Positions 18,677 to 26,909 of a stretch of 64,000 bases of DNA are shown one piece after another; positions within the stretch are counted from its first letter, which is position 1, and the number at the start of each line of letters is the position of its first letter. The notes beneath the pieces are model-generated. The model did not search any database. It saw only the letters and a program-made list of their open reading frames with translations, and was not told the origin of the DNA. The stretch is from Niabella pedocola (lineage in GTDB: Bacteria; Bacteroidota; Bacteroidia; Chitinophagales; Chitinophagaceae). The DNA lies in NCBI RefSeq assembly GCF_021044425.1, contig NZ_JAJNEC010000005.1, forward strand, positions 930,001 to 994,000, given 5' to 3'. A program made the translations under genes and the position numbers.

Positions 18677-21600
18677 ATGTATTGCCATTATAAATATTAT
18701 GGTTGGGTCATTGCCCTGTTTTGCTGTTGCACCATTGCGGCCGGGCAACGCGCTTCGTTTACCAGCCTCAACTCCGAACAGGGGCTTTCACAAAATACGG
18801 TGCTGAGCATTGCCCAGGATCAGACGGGCTTTATCTGGCTGGGCACCCGGCATGGTCTGAACCGGTACGACGGCTATCGCGTGATGACCTATACCCATAA
18901 CCCCGCCGACAGTACGTCTATTTCTAATAATTATATTAATGCTATTTCCTATCACCCCGCTTCGGGCCTCTGGATCGGCACCGAAAAGGGGCTGAACAAA
19001 TTCAATCCGCAGAAAAACCGGTTCGAAAGGATCCGATTAGGTGCCGACTCCGCCGCTTTTTACCCGGTTGTGGACTGGATCCTTAATGACCAGGATAAGA
19101 TCTGGGTAGGCAGCTTTAAAGGGTTGTATCTCCTTACCGATGTGCGGAACAACCGGTTTACCAGCGCAGTGCAGCTGGGTATTTTAAGTAAAAGCGAAAA
19201 CAGGCGGGCACGCCGGGTATTTAAAGATTCCCGCGGCTATCTCTGGCTCTGCGGTGATGGCGCACCAGGTGCCCTCCGCATCAATCTGCGATCCGGTAAA
19301 TACGAAAAAACACTATTTCAGGCCCGGGAAGGTGATCCGGGCAGCATCAGCGATAACTTTGTAACCACCTTTTATGAGGATGCAACGGGCGCCGTATGGG
19401 TGGGTACGCTAAACGGACTCAATCGCTTTGATCCCGTATCGGAACGGTTCATCCGTTTTTATTCCAATGCAGCTAATCCTTCTTCTATTGCGCACAACAG
19501 CATCCGGGCACTGGAGGGCGATCCGGCGGGCAATGTGTGGGTTGGTACCCAGGACGGTATCAGCATCATGAATCCCTACACTTACGGCTGTACCACCTAC
19601 CGCTATGATGCCGGCGATCCGCAAAGCCTGAGCCAGAACTCCATACAGAGCCTGTTCCGCGATGCCAGGGGCTCTATGTGGGCCGGTACTTTTTATGGCG
19701 GTGTAAATATTGCCTATAATCCCGCCCTGAATGCATCGGCCTGGCAGCAACTGTATTCCTACCCGTCTATCAGCAGCAATATTGTAAGCTCTATAGCCGT
19801 TGACAACAACCAGCAGATCTGGGTAGGCACCGAAGGCGGCGGTTTGAATGCCATTAATAATACCACCGGACAGATCCGGGTGTATAAACATGAAGCCGCA
19901 GAGGGCCTGGGTTCTAACCTGATCAAAACGGTGTATATCGATCGCGACCAAAACCTCTGGGTGGGTACGCACGGCGGCAAACTCAACCGCTTCGATCCTC
20001 AAAGCGGCCGGTTTACCCGTTGCCTGGACGAGATCAGCGCGTTGAATTACCGCCAGGCGGAAATTCCTTCAATACTGGAAGACCGGCAGGGCCTTTTTTG
20101 GGTAGGCACCAGCAACGGGTTATTCCTGTTCGACCGGCACGGCACCCAGCTGCAGCTATCGTCCCGGCAGCCGGCATTGCGGTCGCTGGCAGGGCAGTAC
20201 ATTACTTCCCTGCAGGAAGATGCCCAGCAGCAAATATGGATCGGCACACTGAAAGGTGTTTGGCGGTACAGCCACGAAACGGGATCCGTTACCGAAGTCC
20301 GTTTTACCCATACAGCCGAACCGCAAAAGATCAATTGCATCACGATGGACAGCCGCGGGCAGATATGGCTGGGTTTGTATTATGGCGGACTGGCGGCCTA
20401 TGACCCGCAGCAGCACCGCATCTACATCCATCCCATTACCCCGCACCTGCCCAATAACAATGTTGTGGGCATCCTTGCAGACCGCCAGCACAACCTCTGG
20501 CTGAGCACCGGGAACGGCCTGGTAAAATATACGCCTTCAAAAAACGCGATCCGTACCTATACGGTAAGCGACGGGCTTCCCGGCAATGAATTTAACAAGG
20601 GCGCCTGCCTGAGCACGCCTTCGGGCCACCTGTTCTTTGGCGGTATGAAAGGGTTTATCGGCTTTCAGCCGGAACAGATCCCTGAAAATACGGACCCCGG
20701 GGGCCTCGTGTTTACCGGGCTGAAGGTGCTCAACGAAACGGTGTTTGCGGAAGACGCCTCCGGCATTCTCGAAGAGGATATCAACCACACCCGCCAATTG
20801 GTACTCCCCTACCGGGATAATACCTTTACCATTGAATTTGCCCTGCTGAATTTTATAAAGCCGGGAAAGAACGTGTATGCCTACAAGCTGCAGGAAGTAC
20901 ATAAAGACTGGATCTCCGCTGCGGCCCCTGTTGCCACCTTTACCAATCTGTCGCCCGGCACCTATACGCTGGCCATTAAAGGAGCCAATAATGATGGAGT
21001 GTGGAGCCCGCCCCGCTTTTTAAAAATACGGGTGCTGCCGCCGTTCTGGGCCTCCTGGTGGGCCTACCTGCTATACGCTGCAATTGCGTGCACGTTTTTC
21101 TTCTTTATTGCCCGGTTCTTTTACCTGCGTGCGTTGCTGGCCAGGGATCACACCCTGCACGAAATGAAACTGAATTTCTTTACCAATATCTCGCACGAGA
21201 TCCGCACCCATCTCACCCTGATGCAGGCCCCCATCGAACAGATGGAACAGGAAAACCGGCAATACCCGGGGCTGATACGCCAGCTGCTGCACCTGAAAAC
21301 AAATGCCCACCGCCTGCTGCAACTGGTAAACGAACTGATGGATTTCCGCAAGGCGGAAACCGCTGAAATGCAATTACACCTTGGGCAACATGACCTGGTC
21401 CGTTTTTTGGCCAGCATCCACGAATCCTTTGAAGAATTATCGCTAAAAAAACAGATCCAGCTACAACTGATACATGACCAGCCGGAAATGCTTTTGTACT
21501 TCGATGCCGCACAAATGGAAAAGGTGCTGTTCAACCTGCTCAACAATGCCTTTAAATTTACGCCCGAAGGCGGTCGCATAGAGATCTATGCCCAGGATGG

Positions 21601-22729
21601 CCCCGAAAATGTGATGATCCATATCACTGATAACGGTAAGGGTATTGCACCGGAGTACCTTCATAAGATTTTTGCCAACTATTTCCAGGTTGAAAACCGG
21701 CCCGATCAGAATACCGGCTACGGTATTGGCCTGGCCCTTTCAAAATCCATTGTTACACTTCATGATGGAACCCTTACGGCGGCCAGCACGCTTGCCGATA
21801 AAACAACCCCGGGATACACCCGCTTTACCATTTCCCTGTTGAAAGGACGTGCACATTTTGCGGATACTAAAATGGAAACAATACCGCCTCCCTATCATGC
21901 GCCCTCCGCCTCCGGTATGCCGGCAACCCCGCTGCTGCCAGCCGAACCTGTTGCAGATGGTGACCGCCCGAACCTGGTGGTAGTGGAAGACAATGAATTA
22001 TTGCGCACGCTGATCAAGGAATCGCTCCAAAGCAACTACAATATACAACTCTGTGAAAACGGCGCCCGGGGCTGGGAAATGGCTACCACCCAGATCCCTG
22101 ACCTGGTGATCAGTGATGTAATGATGCCGGAACTGGACGGACTGGCCCTTTGCGACCGGCTGAAGAAAGATGACCGCACCAGTCATATCCCTGTGATCCT
22201 TTTAACGGCCAAGAGCGCGCAAACCGACCAGATTGCGGGACTGAGTAAAGGCGCCGATGTTTACCTTACCAAACCCTTCAGCGTACAGGTACTGCAGCTT
22301 ACGGTTAGCAATCTGCTGACGGCCCGCGAAAAAATGCGCCGGAAATTCAGTAATGAGTTTACCATTGCCCCCGCCAATATGGTCATTCAATCGGCCGATA
22401 AGGAATTTATTGACAGGCTCGTACATATTATCGAAGAGCATCTCGACAACCCGGATTTTGGAGTAGAGGTACTCTCCGTTAAAATTGCCATGAGCCAATC
22501 GGTGCTTTATAAAAAACTGCGGGCCCTTACGGATATGTCGGTCAACGATTTCATAAAATCCATTCGCCTGAAAAAAGCCGCGCAGCTGCTGCTGTTAAAA
22601 AGCTATTCAGTAAATGAAATCAGTCTGATGGTAGGTTTCCTGGACCGCAAATATTTTAGCAAGGAATTTAAAAAACAGTTCGGCGTCACGCCGCGGGAAT
22701 ATGCCAAAGATGGCCAAACAGCGCCCTAA
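18677..22729 (+). CDS. Hybrid two-component system regulator (HTCS)
   Basis: 1350 residues. Signal peptide about 1-23. About fourteen Reg_prop propeller repeats (IWLGT/VWVGT-GLN) run from about 30-660, forming the periplasmic sensor. A Y_Y_Y domain spans about 690-765 and one membrane span about 775-800. The HisKA domain has phosphoacceptor His840, and HATPase_c shows the N box (NLLNNAFKF) and G boxes (DNGKGI, GYGIGLAL). The receiver domain spans about 1096-1210 with Asp1147, and an AraC-type DNA-binding domain ends the chain. This is the classical PUL activator: periplasmic ligand binding leads to autophosphorylation and activation of the SusCD operon, here divergent. Oddity: the H box reads SHEIRTHLTL, with His845 where nearly all family members have Pro. 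Confidence 0.96.
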   Translation: MYCHYKYYGWVIALFCCCTIAAGQRASFTSLNSEQGLSQNTVLSIAQDQTGFIWLGTRHGLNRYDGYRVMTYTHNPADSTSISNNYINAISYHPASGLWIGTEKGLNKFNPQKNRFERIRLGADSAAFYPVVDWILNDQDKIWVGSFKGLYLLTDVRNNRFTSAVQLGILSKSENRRARRVFKDSRGYLWLCGDGAPGALRINLRSGKYEKTLFQAREGDPGSISDNFVTTFYEDATGAVWVGTLNGLNRFDPVSERFIRFYSNAANPSSIAHNSIRALEGDPAGNVWVGTQDGISIMNPYTYGCTTYRYDAGDPQSLSQNSIQSLFRDARGSMWAGTFYGGVNIAYNPALNASAWQQLYSYPSISSNIVSSIAVDNNQQIWVGTEGGGLNAINNTTGQIRVYKHEAAEGLGSNLIKTVYIDRDQNLWVGTHGGKLNRFDPQSGRFTRCLDEISALNYRQAEIPSILEDRQGLFWVGTSNGLFLFDRHGTQLQLSSRQPALRSLAGQYITSLQEDAQQQIWIGTLKGVWRYSHETGSVTEVRFTHTAEPQKINCITMDSRGQIWLGLYYGGLAAYDPQQHRIYIHPITPHLPNNNVVGILADRQHNLWLSTGNGLVKYTPSKNAIRTYTVSDGLPGNEFNKGACLSTPSGHLFFGGMKGFIGFQPEQIPENTDPGGLVFTGLKVLNETVFAEDASGILEEDINHTRQLVLPYRDNTFTIEFALLNFIKPGKNVYAYKLQEVHKDWISAAAPVATFTNLSPGTYTLAIKGANNDGVWSPPRFLKIRVLPPFWASWWAYLLYAAIACTFFFFIARFFYLRALLARDHTLHEMKLNFFTNISHEIRTHLTLMQAPIEQMEQENRQYPGLIRQLLHLKTNAHRLLQLVNELMDFRKAETAEMQLHLGQHDLVRFLASIHESFEELSLKKQIQLQLIHDQPEMLLYFDAAQMEKVLFNLLNNAFKFTPEGGRIEIYAQDGPENVMIHITDNGKGIAPEYLHKIFANYFQVENRPDQNTGYGIGLALSKSIVTLHDGTLTAASTLADKTTPGYTRFTISLLKGRAHFADTKMETIPPPYHAPSASGMPATPLLPAEPVADGDRPNLVVVEDNELLRTLIKESLQSNYNIQLCENGARGWEMATTQIPDLVISDVMMPELDGLALCDRLKKDDRTSHIPVILLTAKSAQTDQIAGLSKGADVYLTKPFSVQVLQLTVSNLLTAREKMRRKFSNEFTIAPANMVIQSADKEFIDRLVHIIEEHLDNPDFGVEVLSVKIAMSQSVLYKKLRALTDMSVNDFIKSIRLKKAAQLLLLKSYSVNEISLMVGFLDRKYFSKEFKKQFGVTPREYAKDGQTAP

Positions 22730-22790
22730 CAGCGCACCCACATTTCCGGTGCTGCCGTAAACAGCGTCATACTTTGTCGTACAGTTGAAA

Positions 22791-22798
22791 TATATTTG
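22791..22798 (+). promoter_or_regulatory. Candidate promoter -7 box for the atpZ-like operon
   Basis: TATATTTG matches the Bacteroidota TAnnTTTG box. It lies 42 bp before the ATG at 22840 in the gap after the regulator gene, and no good -33 TTTG at the usual 19-21 bp spacing is seen. Confidence 0.5.
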
Positions 22799-22839
22799 CA
22801 GGTGTTCCGTTTATTTAAAAACCGGCAACCCGTCCTGTT

Positions 22840-23055
22840 ATGAAAGAGCGATCTTCCAATCCATGGTTAAAGTACCTGGGACTTACCGCCCAGCTGCTGG
22901 TAATGCTTGGTGTAGCTGTTTATGCGGCCATCTGGCTGGATAAAAAACTCGGCGTTTCTCCATTGTTTTTAATCCTGTTACCTTTGCTCGTTTTAGGAAC
23001 AACCTTTTATCAACTTTACAAAGAAACCACCCGGAAAAAAAATGACTCAGTTTAG
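22840..23055 (+). CDS. atpZ: AtpZ/AtpI-family small membrane protein
   Basis: 71 residues with two membrane segments (about 12-31 and 38-58). The GVAVYAAIWLDKKLG segment and short loop are characteristic of AtpZ/AtpI, which sits in front of many F-type ATP synthase operons and assists assembly or ion supply of the c-ring. It overlaps the next gene by 14 bp. In related genomes such a pair often precedes atpB/atpE; here the next genes are a SprT-like protein and then a convergent antiporter, so the ATP synthase genes are elsewhere or separated. The function is taken from the family. Confidence 0.8.
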   Translation: MKERSSNPWLKYLGLTAQLLVMLGVAVYAAIWLDKKLGVSPLFLILLPLLVLGTTFYQLYKETTRKKNDSV

Positions 23056-23461
23056 TGCAAAAGCCGCTATCAAAACCCCGATCAGGATTATGATCATCCT
23101 GTTTGTGATCATCAGCGGCCTTTTTATATTTGGGAAAACCACCCTGCAGCAACAGAATATTGATACTACAGTGGTGCTGGCCGGCAACCTTTTGTTATTC
23201 CTGATCAGTTTGCTGAACCTGGTGCGTTCTGCAAACGCTGTCGACAATCCCAACCCGCAGGTATTTGTACGCACTTTTTACAGCGGGTTTGTGATCCGGT
23301 TGTTTGCCTGCGCCATTGCTGCCTTTATTTATATTTATACGCAGCAGGGCCGCATCAACAAGGCGGCGCTGTTCATCTGCCTGGGTATTTATATTGTTTA
23401 CTCGCTAATTGAAACCACCACCCTGAAAAAAATATTCAACAGCAAAAAAAACAATGCCTAA
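23042..23461 (+). CDS. AtpI-like four-span membrane protein
   Basis: 139 residues with four predicted spans (about 15-33, 45-62, 80-100 and 106-125) and short polar ends, finishing KKIFNSKKNNA. Size, topology and position directly after AtpZ match the second small membrane protein that often follows AtpZ before the Bacteroidota ATP synthase genes (ATP synthase subunit I-like). No catalytic motif is seen. It starts inside the atpZ gene (14-bp overlap) and overlaps the SprT gene by 8 bp, so the three genes are translationally coupled. The assignment rests on context and topology. Confidence 0.6.
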   Translation: MTQFSAKAAIKTPIRIMIILFVIISGLFIFGKTTLQQQNIDTTVVLAGNLLLFLISLLNLVRSANAVDNPNPQVFVRTFYSGFVIRLFACAIAAFIYIYTQQGRINKAALFICLGIYIVYSLIETTTLKKIFNSKKNNA

Positions 23462-24077
23462 GAAACAGGTTCCAATGGGACAGCTGGCCGCATACCTGCC
23501 CGACGATACCTACGAGGCGGTGCTGGCCTACCTGGATCACTACAAGGTACACCTGACCATTGCCAAAAGCCGTTCTTCGGTACTGGGCGATTACCGGCAC
23601 CGGCTGGCCGCGGAACACCATCGCATCAGCGTAAATGGCAATCTGAATAAATATGCCTTTCTGATCACCCTGCTGCATGAACTGGCCCACCTGGTAACCT
23701 TTGAGCAGTTTGGAAATAAGGTAGCTGCTCATGGCCGCGAATGGAAGCAACACTATGGACAATTGCTGGCGCAGTTTCTTCAGAAAAAGGTATTCCCCGT
23801 CGATATTGCGGCCGAACTGCAACGCTCCCTGCATAACCCGGGTGCGTCTACCTGCGCAGAGGAAGGCTTGCAGCGGATCCTATACCGATACGACGATCGC
23901 AAAAAACATTATTACCTGGTAGAAGAGTTGCCACCGGGCGCCCTGTTTGTACTCCCGGATGGGCGCGTTTTTAAAAAAGGAAAGAAACGGACCAAACGGT
24001 TTGAATGTCTTGAAATGAAAACCGGCAAACTGTATTTATTCAGCCCGGTATATGAGGTATATGCGCCGCAGGATTAA
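23454..24077 (+). CDS. SprT-like zinc metalloprotease-fold protein
   Basis: 207 residues, cytoplasmic. HELAH at 75-79 and a third His at about 93 (AAHGREWKQHY) give the HExxH-H zinc site of the SprT-like domain. The C-terminal part lacks a clear four-Cys zinc ribbon. Only two cysteines are visible near CAEEGLQRILYRYDD and FECLEMK. SprT-like proteins include the DNA-protein crosslink protease Spartan, but the bacterial members are largely uncharacterised. It overlaps the upstream membrane protein gene by 8 bp, an odd pairing with AtpZ/AtpI. Confidence 0.85.
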   Translation: MPKKQVPMGQLAAYLPDDTYEAVLAYLDHYKVHLTIAKSRSSVLGDYRHRLAAEHHRISVNGNLNKYAFLITLLHELAHLVTFEQFGNKVAAHGREWKQHYGQLLAQFLQKKVFPVDIAAELQRSLHNPGASTCAEEGLQRILYRYDDRKKHYYLVEELPPGALFVLPDGRVFKKGKKRTKRFECLEMKTGKLYLFSPVYEVYAPQD

Positions 24078-24084
24078 GTATGGG

Positions 24085-24283
24085 ATTGAGATACGAGATT
24101 TGAGATTTGAGAATCCAGATTTGAGAATCCAGAATCCAGAATTGAGCATTCAGATTTATTCGTCAGGATTTAAGCAGTAAGCTATGAGCTTCTGATGCCG
24201 GATTCCCGTTCCTGGTTCCTCAACTCCTGACTCTGAAATCTCGTATCTGGATTCTCGAATCTCGACTCTCGAATCTGGATCCT
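24085..24283. repeat. Low-complexity intergenic repeat with inverted arms
   Basis: Between two convergent genes. The left part (24085-24155) repeats units such as GAGATTTGAGAATCCAGA. The right part (24229-24282) repeats the complementary style, TCTCGAATCTGGATTCTCG. A perfect 12-bp inverted pair, GATACGAGATTT at 24090-24101 and AAATCTCGTATC at 24236-24247, lets the two arms fold together around a loop of about 134 nt. Similar short-unit repeats are at 40036-40070, 41866-41910 and 56203-56240. It may act as a transcription barrier or be a mobile repeat remnant. Confidence 0.6.
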
Positions 24284-24284
24284 G

Positions 24285-26555
24285 TCACTCCACGATCAGC
24301 TTTTGTAATTTCTTCCGGTCGCCTACGATCCATACAATATCGCCCCATTCCAGCACGGTAGATGACTCCGGATTCAGGAGCCGGTCTTTTTCTTTTTCAA
24401 TACCTACTACCAGTCCGTTGGTCCGCTCCCTGAGCCCCGATCCATGTATGGTTTGTCCTCTTAGTTTGGTATGCTCATCTACAAGTACTTTCTGCAACAC
24501 GATATCATCGATGCTGACATCCTCATCGCTGATCACCTCCCGGGCATCAAAAACGGGTTTAAAAACGGCCAGCTGATCATCCGTAGCCAGGATGCCCACC
24601 CGGTCAAAAGGAAGCAGGCGATTCTGCCTTCCCGGCGTATGAATGATCTTTTCTCCTCTTTTTATATAAACGATATTAATGCCAAATTTTTCCCGCCACT
24701 GCAGGTCCATCAGCACCCGGCCAATTGCCGTTGCCTGCGGGTTCACTTCCATTTCTACGATATGTGCATCCCAGGCTTCCAGGTTCGTTCGCATTTCGTT
24801 GTTCTTTTCCTTCAGGTTGTTCTCCACTGCATTGGCTTCAGCAGCCACCAGCTCGCGTTCATTCAGGTTGCGCATAAACCGCTTCTCCATCCGCTGGTAA
24901 AACTTTTGTATCCGGCTGGAAAACAGCACCAGTACCAGTATGGTAATGGGAATGCCCACCAGTAATGCGATCCGTGCCGGCACCAGGGTATTTACAAAGA
25001 TGGCCATAAACAGGATGCCCATGGCTACCCGTAGCAGTTCTACGATAAAGAGGGGACCGCGGTTGTATTTTTTATCCACCCACAATTCTTTATAGGCCTG
25101 GTTCTTGGGCTTACCGGCCATAAAGGCCCAGAAGAAAGGCGCCGCAGCTGCCAGCGAAATCACCAGGGTAATGGCATTGCGCAGGTAACTGTTCTGTACC
25201 CGGCTGTCTATAAATGGGTGCAGGAAGTTTTTGCTTACCAGCAATAGGGCCACCAGGATGATGGTATTGGTTACCAGGATCCGCAGATAGGTTTTGAGGA
25301 CGATCTTCCAGTCGCTCTCCGCCTGGATCTGCTGGGTACTGGAAGAATACCGGTTCAGCCGGTTCACCCATTTCTCCGGCAGCACTTTTACCAATGCATT
25401 ATAGATCGGTTCCGAAAATTTGATCAGATACGGGGTGGTGAACGTGGTAATGGCGGAAGCCCCCACTGCGATGGGAAAAAGAAATTCGGAGATCACGCCC
25501 AGCGAAAGTCCAAGCGTGGCTACGATAAATGCAAATTCACCGATCTGTGCCATGCTCATTCCTACCTGTACCGACTGTTTTAACGGTTGCCCGGAGATCA
25601 GGGCACCGATGGTGGTGCTGATCATTTTTCCAAACAGGGTGAGCAGGGTGATCCAGAAGATCGGACCGGCATAAGTGGCCATGGCCTTGGGATCGATCAT
25701 CATACCTACAGACACAAAGAATACAGCACCAAACAGGTCCTTCACAGGTTTGATCAGGTGCTCTACTTTTTCTGCCAGCGTGGTTTCTGCAATAATGGAT
25801 CCCATTACAAAAGCACCCAGCTCAGCAGAAAAGCCCACCTGTGTGGCCAGTACCACCATGCCCAGACAAAGTCCCAGGGCCAGTATCAGCAGGGTTTCTT
25901 CATCCAGCAGTTTGCGGGCCACCCGTAAAAAGGTGGGCAATAAAAAAATGCCCACAATAAACCACATCCCCAGGAAAAATAACAGCTTTAACACCGTAAA
26001 AAGGATCTGGCCGCCTTCAAAGTTCTTGGTAACCGCTACGGTCGACAGCAATACCATCAACAGTATCACCACAATATCTTCTACCACCAGTACCCCGAAA
26101 ACGATGCGGGCAAATTGTTTGGTCTTTACGCCCAGCTCATCAAAAGCCCGCAGGATAATGGTGGTGGAAGAACTGGCCAGCATCCCGCCCAGGAACAGGC
26201 TGTCCATCGTGCTCCAGCCCATCAGCTTCCCTGCAAAATAGCCGCCCACGGTGATAAAGATGATCTCGGTAAATGCCGTAATGGATGCCGTGCCTCCCAC
26301 CCGCACCAGTTTTTTAAAACTGAATTCCAATCCGAGGCTGAAGAGCAGGAAGATCACCCCGATCTCCGCCAGCGTTTTCACATTCTCCTGATCTACTACG
26401 TTGGGTGTAAAAATAAAATGCGGACTCACCAAAAAACCGGCAATGATATAACCCAGCACCAGCGGTTGCTTTATTTTTCGAAACAATAAAGTCACAATGG
26501 CTCCGGCCATCAGTATCAATGCCAGGTCTTCGATCAATTTTGGTAAATGCCCCAT
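24285..26555 (-). CDS. CPA2-family cation/proton antiporter with two RCK_C (TrkA-C) domains
   Basis: 756 residues. Residues about 1-385 form the Na+/H+ exchanger domain (LGYIIAGFLVSPH, FLLFSLGLEFSFKKL, SMAQIGEFAFIVATLG). A further membrane block of about four spans lies at 415-560, which plain KefB proteins lack. A charged helix (QRMEKRFMRNLNERE) follows, then two RCK_C-like domains at about 590-645 and 670-755 (LRGQTIHGSGLRERTNGLVVGI). There is no Rossmann RCK_N with GxGxxG, so nucleotide gating as in KefB is unlikely. Relatives exchange K+ or Na+ for H+; the ion is not determinable here. It is a single gene, convergent with the SprT gene. Confidence 0.9.
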   Translation of the reverse strand: MGHLPKLIEDLALILMAGAIVTLLFRKIKQPLVLGYIIAGFLVSPHFIFTPNVVDQENVKTLAEIGVIFLLFSLGLEFSFKKLVRVGGTASITAFTEIIFITVGGYFAGKLMGWSTMDSLFLGGMLASSSTTIILRAFDELGVKTKQFARIVFGVLVVEDIVVILLMVLLSTVAVTKNFEGGQILFTVLKLLFFLGMWFIVGIFLLPTFLRVARKLLDEETLLILALGLCLGMVVLATQVGFSAELGAFVMGSIIAETTLAEKVEHLIKPVKDLFGAVFFVSVGMMIDPKAMATYAGPIFWITLLTLFGKMISTTIGALISGQPLKQSVQVGMSMAQIGEFAFIVATLGLSLGVISEFLFPIAVGASAITTFTTPYLIKFSEPIYNALVKVLPEKWVNRLNRYSSSTQQIQAESDWKIVLKTYLRILVTNTIILVALLLVSKNFLHPFIDSRVQNSYLRNAITLVISLAAAAPFFWAFMAGKPKNQAYKELWVDKKYNRGPLFIVELLRVAMGILFMAIFVNTLVPARIALLVGIPITILVLVLFSSRIQKFYQRMEKRFMRNLNERELVAAEANAVENNLKEKNNEMRTNLEAWDAHIVEMEVNPQATAIGRVLMDLQWREKFGINIVYIKRGEKIIHTPGRQNRLLPFDRVGILATDDQLAVFKPVFDAREVISDEDVSIDDIVLQKVLVDEHTKLRGQTIHGSGLRERTNGLVVGIEKEKDRLLNPESSTVLEWGDIVWIVGDRKKLQKLIVE

Positions 26556-26909
26556 ATATGTATATTACGCGCTTGTGGTTTGCGGAAAATATAAGCATTT
26601 TTGGGCAGAAATGGAAAGGTTTAACGAAAAAATAAAGAAGGTATTCGTGATGATCTGACACAACGCATCGTACCCTATCCGATGCATATCACGGGCGGTG
26701 CCGCAGATTATAGCTGCAATTATTATATTACCAATGTCCGTTGCACCAGCTTTATATCTCCCTAAAGTGCCCGTAGATCATTCTTCTGCACCGGCCCTTC
26801 CTGTGCTGTATGCTTAAAAGCAAAACACTGCTTCTTGAGATCCGATGTCCTTTAAAACAAAAGAGCAACCCGTAGCGGTTGCTCTTTGCCGATCATCGTT
26901 TTTTTAGTT
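26556..26909. other. Intergenic region with terminator and a coding-like remnant
   Basis: 354 bp. The hairpin at 26860-26887 is described separately. At 26655-26765 one plus frame reads smoothly through a sequence containing MHITGGAADYSCNYYITN and CTSFISP, then a stop. It has the look of the C-terminal tail of a lost secreted protein but no intact start or partner. Otherwise nothing is seen. Confidence 0.35.
26860..26887 (-). terminator. Rho-independent terminator of the DUF1080 gene
   Basis: A perfect 11-bp stem, AAAGAGCAACC / GGTTGCTCTTT, with a 6-nt loop. On the minus strand it is followed by a T-rich tract (TTGTTTTAAAGG), 22 bp beyond the stop of the gene at 26910-28265. Confidence 0.85.
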
